A stretch of 64,000 bases of DNA from Lasiodiplodia sp. COLG20 (taxonomy: Eukaryota > Ascomycota > Dothideomycetes > Botryosphaeriales > Botryosphaeriaceae): assembly GCA_009801085.1 (NCBI GenBank), contig VNWV01000002.1, forward strand, positions 4,712,001-4,776,000, given 5' to 3'. Positions 59,542-64,000 of the stretch are shown here, piece after piece (the stretch's first letter is position 1; each line of letters opens with the position of its first letter). Position numbers and translations under genes: made by a program. The notes beneath the pieces are model-generated. The model had not been told where the DNA came from, searched no databases, and saw nothing but the letters and a program-made list of their open reading frames with translations.

Positions 59542-59961
59542 TTGAAAAAAAAAAAAAAAGAAAACAGCGTTATGGGAGGCCTGATAATTGTGTATACTTA
59601 AATGTTACGCATCTCTGGGTTCTCTTTCACAATTACATTGGTAGTCTTCATGTATCTTATTGAATCACGCTACCTTTATGAGAACATACGTGCCAAAGTC
59701 GCTCTTTTTGATTTTCGGATGAAGCGATGCTCTAGTAGCTCTATTTACAGATGCTTCTTACACCCATGCCTTTTATCTAGATATCTTCGAAGACACTTAC
59801 ATCTTTTTTGATACAGACCTTTTTTCCAATACTTCAGCCCCTTGCTCCGTCAATCATAACACATAATCCAATTGGATATCTTGCCTGATCTAAACCAATT
59901 CCGCTTCTTTTATTTTTCCCCTCTTTATTTCTTACCCCCTTGTTCCCTTTGCCTCTTCTCT
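59542..59961. other. Convergent intergenic region
   Basis: About 420 bases of 3' flank for two converging genes. A run of about 15 A residues starts four bases after the transferase stop. AT-rich overall, no gene. Confidence 0.5.
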
Positions 59962-61476
59962 TCACGCCGCCGCCTTTTCCGCAGCACCATTCTCAGCCAC
60001 CCACCCCTTCGGACTCTTCAAGCCCAGCCTCTCCGCCGTCCCCTCCGTGCACTTCGCCTTTTTATTCACATTCTCCATCTCGAAGCCCGCAACCTCCTTG
60101 TACTTCCTACCAATGCCCTCCAACTCCTCCTTCGGAATAACATCGTACACATTCTTAAACCCATCCGGCGCGCGCTCCTCCGCCAACTGCAGCACGTGGT
60201 CGGGCCCATTCGCGCGATTCGCATACACAATCTTACTCGTCGGCGGCAAGCGCACCTGCTCGTAGAACATCAACGCCTTGACAATCCCGTCATAGTCGTC
60301 GCCGTACTCGCTCTTCTTGCTCGCCTCGTCGACGAGGCACTTGACCAGCGTCTCGGCGTCGATGATGGCCTGGGTGGCGCCGTTGCTGCCGATGGGGTAC
60401 ATGGCGTGGGCGGCGTCGCCGAGCAGCGTGACGCGGCCGAAGCTCCAGCGCGACACGGGCGTGCGGTCGCACATGGGGAACTCGTAGACCTTTTCGGCGC
60501 GGTCGATCAGCTGCGCGACGTCGAGCCCGCCGCAGGTCCAACCCTCAAAGGGCCCGGCGAAGCGCGACTTGGGTACCGCGGCGTTCCAGTTCGTCTGCGC
60601 GGGCGGCGTCGTGTCCGGGTCGGAGGCGGGACGTACGCGCAGCTCGGCGATCCAGTTGACCAGAGAGCGGCCGCTCTGGGAGGCGGTGCGCGAGGAGATG
60701 GGGTACGCGATGAATTTTTGGTCGGCGTGGCCGGCCCACACCATCGAGCGGCCCGTCAGGTAGGGCTGGTCCAGCTCCAGGCAGCCGCGCCAGAGCATGC
60801 GGCCTGAGAAGTGCGGCGGGCCCTCGTCCGGGTAGAGCTGGCGCCGGGCCGTGCTGTTGATGCCGTCGCAGGCGATGAGGAGGTCGCCGCTCATGGAGGG
60901 GATCTCGGCGGGGATGGGCTCCGTTGGAGTAGTAGCAGTAGCCGCGGCATCGTCATCAACCGGCGCGGATGACGAGGAGAGAGGAGCGTTGCTACGGGGA
61001 GCACGCCGGACGAAGTTGGCCGTGACCCTTCCGGCGTGCTCGTCCTGCGTGAAGCTGGCCAGGGCGTGGTTCAGGTGCACGCGGTCGGCGCCGACGCGCT
61101 CCTTGACGGCGTCCAGCAGCAGCATCTGGAACTCGCCGCGGTGGATGCTGTACTGCGGCACCGCGTAGCCCGCGTCGACGCCGCGCGGCTCCGACAGGAT
61201 GGGGTCGCCATGGCGGTTGTAGAAGTTGAGCTCCGCCGTGCGGATCGCCGTGCTGTCCAGCGCCGGCTGCAAGCCCAGGTTGCGCAGGATCAGCGCCGCC
61301 GACGGCTGCACGTTGATGCCCACGCCCAGCGCCGACAGCGTCGACGACGCCTCGAAGATGTGGACGTCGGTGTAGCCCGCCGCGTGCAGGTGCAGCGCTG
61401 TGGTTAGTCCTCCGATCCCGGCGCCGGCGATGAGGATTGTTGGCTGGGGAGCCGGGGTTGGTGAGAAGGACGGCAT
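59962..61476 (-). CDS. FAD-dependent monooxygenase (salicylate hydroxylase-like)
   Basis: An intronless gene of 504 residues. The FAD-binding GAGIGG is at 18-23 (TILIAGAGIGGLTTALHLHAAG), followed by the acidic FEASSTLSALGVGINVQP. The middle has LLIACDGINSTARRQL, equivalent to the family's GADG...S..R block, and the second FAD site TLLGDAAHAMYPIGSNGATQAI with GDAAH at 353-357. These define the PHBH-fold class A aromatic hydroxylases. Closest in layout are salicylate hydroxylase and PhzS-like enzymes. The substrate is unknown. A Ser/Asp/Ala/Thr-rich insertion lies at about 168-200. The C-terminus EKAAA has no targeting signal. No partner enzymes of an aromatic degradation pathway are adjacent. 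Confidence 0.93.
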   Translation of the reverse strand: MPSFSPTPAPQPTILIAGAGIGGLTTALHLHAAGYTDVHIFEASSTLSALGVGINVQPSAALILRNLGLQPALDSTAIRTAELNFYNRHGDPILSEPRGVDAGYAVPQYSIHRGEFQMLLLDAVKERVGADRVHLNHALASFTQDEHAGRVTANFVRRAPRSNAPLSSSSAPVDDDAAATATTPTEPIPAEIPSMSGDLLIACDGINSTARRQLYPDEGPPHFSGRMLWRGCLELDQPYLTGRSMVWAGHADQKFIAYPISSRTASQSGRSLVNWIAELRVRPASDPDTTPPAQTNWNAAVPKSRFAGPFEGWTCGGLDVAQLIDRAEKVYEFPMCDRTPVSRWSFGRVTLLGDAAHAMYPIGSNGATQAIIDAETLVKCLVDEASKKSEYGDDYDGIVKALMFYEQVRLPPTSKIVYANRANGPDHVLQLAEERAPDGFKNVYDVIPKEELEGIGRKYKEVAGFEMENVNKKAKCTEGTAERLGLKSPKGWVAENGAAEKAAA

Positions 61477-62824
61477 TGCGGGCTGGGATGTTGCTTTTTA
61501 CAGTAGGTGTAGAGGGGAAGGTTATAGTAAAATAGAAGCTTAAATGGGAGGAGATTCGTCAAAGGATTGATGAAAGGAGGTAGTTCCGATGTAGCTAGGA
61601 TTTAGCTCCACTGCAGCTGTTGACTGGGCCCATACTTTGGTTCGGATGCCAAGTTCGGCACTTGCTAAAGCGGCCGAGCGTTCATAATAAAGGCATTGTA
61701 GGTAACATTATAGCGCTAAACATTATAGCTGCAAAAGCAATATAGAGAGCTAAAATAAGCGAGGGTCTAATGCAAAGACGCCTGGAGAAAAGAACACCAA
61801 CAAGCTTTAGGTAGGACATAAGTAGAAGAAAAGAAGGTTCAGCCCTTGTCTGACGTTGTTTTCAGCCGCAGGGTCCTTGCGAGATCGGTGCACACGTGCG
61901 GGGTTCTCCACACTCGTGTTAACTGCCGAGCGCCCGGCAGATGATTGGTGCGGAATCCAGGAACCCGTGGCGTGAGATAGATATGACCAGGTTTCCAAGA
62001 CAATGCCGCTCCATGCTTCGGACAACCGGCATTGACGCAAGAACCATTCTTGGCCTTGGGCCGGCATTGCCGAGTCTTCATGTGTAAAGGAAGTTGGTCC
62101 GAATTCACACCACAGTACCGACCATTCAGGAGCTGGCACCGAACCATGTGCAATTCCCCGCCCCCCAAAGCCGGCCATAACCACGCTAAATATGCACACA
62201 CCCTAGGCGAGAAAAAAAATCCTTGAAGATAAAGTCGATCTGCGCTGAATAGAATAGGTGGCTGATGTTGATGGCTTCATATTATTCTGCATCCCTGCAA
62301 ACCCCCATCGAGTGTGTCCTTGAACAGCTGCACGCATGGCCAATCAATACTGAATTTTCAAAGTCAACAACGGGCGAGATCTGGTTTCACGGCCGGAGTC
62401 TAGCGTGAGCGTTCAGTATGGCATTGCGCTCTTATTAAAATGCTGTGTTCGTCCGAATGGTTTTGGAGATATCTTTACGAATGAGCGCAAAATCATGTGC
62501 AATAGACTCACTAAGAATTCATTCAGTATAGCCCAGCCTGCGGTATGGAAAGTCAAGGCGTTGGTTCGAACTAAGTCGTTAGTGTCAATAATCCTTCAGG
62601 GCAGGGTCCCGCTGATGACTTTGCGCGCAAATCTGAAAGAGTCTTATTGGGTATATTCGCTATTTGAACCAATGATCAGTCGCTTGCTGATTTCGTGATG
62701 ACCATGAGGTGCTGCAATTTACAACGAAATCTCGTGCTCGTTCATTTCTTACGCATCGAGTGGCTTCTGGGCGTAAACGACGTGGCTGTTCGGAGACGAT
62801 TCACGGTTAGTGCGTCCAAAAGAG
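61477..62824. other. Intergenic region with a small AT-rich island
   Basis: About 1.35 kb between two minus-strand genes. Around 61700-61760 an AT-rich patch holds two copies of AACATTATAGC (about 61703 and 61719). No open frame here looks like a protein. Possible remnant of an old insertion. Confidence 0.45.
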
Positions 62825-63875
62825 TTAGTCAGGGGCATATACTGACAAGTTATGCTGTGCCTGCAGCTTTGGGTTGTTCAAGTCTTTCCTGACGTCAGCG
62901 AGGAAGACCTGGACCTCCTCGGGCTTCCAGCCCTGAGCGGTAAAGACACGCATCGCAGCGCTCTCCAGACCCTCCTTGAACTGCACCAGATCAAGAGCGC
63001 CAATCTCCTTCATTTTCCGATCCTTGGGCCAGGTGCCGACAGGCAGGGGGAACAGCCTGTGGGTGATATTCTCGAAGCCAGCATCCTTGACCCAGCCCTC
63101 AAGCTTAGGGCCGGGCTCGGGTTCCCTACCCCAAGCCTTGACACCCTCGATGACGCCATCACACCACTTGTCCAGAGGACAGCCAGGCTTGAACTCGCCG
63201 CTGGTGGTGTAGAATTTCATGGTGAAATCCTGCAGTTCTATCCAGCCGCCAGGCTTGAGGAAGCGGTATGCCTGCTGGACGAGCCTGGGCCAGTCTTTGA
63301 TGGTTCCGGCGAGGTAGCGAGCGTGGACGTAGTCGAATTTGTTGCTGTAGAGCCAGTCCTGCTCACAGTCGTCTATCTCGAACTTGCAATTGGGCGGAAG
63401 CATGGCAGGCTGGATGGGCGACAAGTCAGTGCCCAGAACCTCGGCCGAAGGGTACTCGTCGGCCATCTCAATGGCCCATATGCCAGTGCCGGTGCCAATG
63501 TCGAGGATCCGCTGGGGATTCTTTGGGATGGGGGCCAGGTGCAGCTCGCCACCACATCTCAGGGTGAGGATGTGGTGGAACAGGTCCAGACGGTCCATCT
63601 CGGCCTCGTCGTTTGGCAGGAAATACTTTTCGCCATAGGCGTGGTAGCGGCGGCCGTTCTCGAAGGTGTAGTTGAAGATACTCGACCTCAGAGAGGTCGT
63701 GTAACTCTCACTGCAGGGATTGGTCAGATGTTATCACGGCGAGACGAAACAGCACATACGCATCGTCTCCCAGGGCCGAATCGGTCTCGCTATGCGAGTC
63801 GGCCTCGATAACAAGGTCGGGACTGGGGTCTGCAGCGGGCGGCTGCTCGGCGGGCGTGTTCTGGGGGGAAGACAT
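62825..63875 (-). CDS. LaeA-like SAM-dependent methyltransferase
   Basis: Exons 63875-63760 and 63710-62825 give 333 residues. After a polar N-terminus comes ESYTTSLRSSIFNYTFENGRRYHAYGEKYFLPNDEAEMDRLDL, a signature of fungal LaeA/UMTA-like methyltransferases. Motif I is ILDIGTGTGIWAIEMADE (DIGTGTG at 109-115), and VLGTDLSP is the acidic loop. FDYVHARYLAGTIKDW and LKPGGWIELQDF follow as motifs II/III. The first intron is needed for the correct N-terminus. LaeA itself regulates secondary metabolism and development, but the family is large and many members act elsewhere. This gene stands alone without a biosynthetic cluster in the window, so its role is unknown. Confidence 0.92.
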
Positions 63876-64000
63876 GTTGGTTGTTGGCGGAGAGTCTCAG
63901 AATTGGAGGTGATGAAAGAAGAGGAAGGCGCCCCTCTTCTTTTCGGCGAGCGCGGGTGGGTTTGGTCAGGCAGGTGCGGAAGTGCGCCGAGCTTTGCGCA
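63876..64000. other. Upstream region at the window edge
   Basis: 125 bases of the methyltransferase promoter. No further gene is visible before the edge. Confidence 0.5.

Noticed and set aside
59545..59560. Run of about 15 A immediately after the transferase stop, suggesting retroposition
   Set aside because: The gene keeps three spliceosomal introns, so it is not a processed copy; the run is ordinary 3' untranslated sequence.
59962..63875. Monooxygenase plus LaeA-like methyltransferase as a secondary-metabolite cluster
   Set aside because: No PKS, NRPS, terpene synthase or pathway regulator in the window; 1.35 kb of empty sequence separates the two and both families are common outside clusters.

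Overview
The window reads as nuclear DNA of a filamentous ascomycete (Pezizomycotina; a Dothideomycete is my guess, not proven). The support is dense single-copy genes with short introns (about 43-210 nt) carrying GTRNGT donors, CTAAC-like branch sites and YAG acceptors, a tRNA with an intron after position 37, and fungus-specific families (DCW1/DFG5-type GH76, fungal SidF/SidL acyltransferase, QCR6 hinge protein, LaeA-like methyltransferase, 2EXR protein). I see no transposon, CRISPR array, rRNA or plasmid feature. I rebuilt 25 protein genes by joining exons; every joined reading frame was checked to stay open with matching intron phases. One gene runs off the left edge.

Layout. 1-3.6 kb: two divergent kelch paralogues, one cut by the edge. 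4-5.8 kb: an intron-containing tRNA-Met and an FAD-dependent oxidoreductase. 7.3-14.3 kb: a PAN-like secreted protein, an FLVCR-type MFS carrier, the complex III hinge protein QCR6 and a SET-domain methyltransferase. 14.7-21.2 kb: RNase T2, a nine-exon dynamin-like/SLIP-GC-type GTPase and a DUF1295 membrane reductase. 22.2-27.5 kb: a 2EXR protein, mitochondrial MnSOD and a siderophore-type acyltransferase. 28.3-35 kb: a GPI-type serine carboxypeptidase, an unknown conserved protein and cis-prenyltransferase (RER2 type). 35.2-43 kb: GINS subunit PSF3 and the proteasome activator BLM10. 45.2-52.3 kb: a GH76 cell-wall enzyme, a tandem Myb-like protein and a MATE carrier. 53.2-59.5 kb: RIO2, the 26S proteasome subunit RPN1 and a Xi-class glutathione transferase. 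60-63.9 kb: an FAD monooxygenase and a LaeA-like methyltransferase.

Most of the content is housekeeping: replication (PSF3), ribosome maturation (RIO2), proteasome (RPN1, BLM10), respiration and oxidative stress (QCR6, MnSOD), dolichol synthesis (RER2) and cell-wall assembly (GH76). Secreted, transport and redox genes are interspersed, and no secondary-metabolite cluster backbone is visible. Several head-to-head pairs share short promoters (RIO2/RPN1, SET/RNase T2, MnSOD/acyltransferase, unknown/RER2, PSF3/BLM10).

The most unusual observations are: a cluster of four degenerate ~25-41 bp repeats, one inverted, upstream of the Myb-like gene; the Myb-like gene itself, whose two DNA-binding modules carry introns at the same place; a consensus GC-AG intron in the kelch gene; a three-Cys-Pro protein of unknown function; a GTPase with an altered G4 motif and a frame-preserving 48-nt intron near G1; and a BLM10 C-terminus ending Tyr-Phe-Ala.
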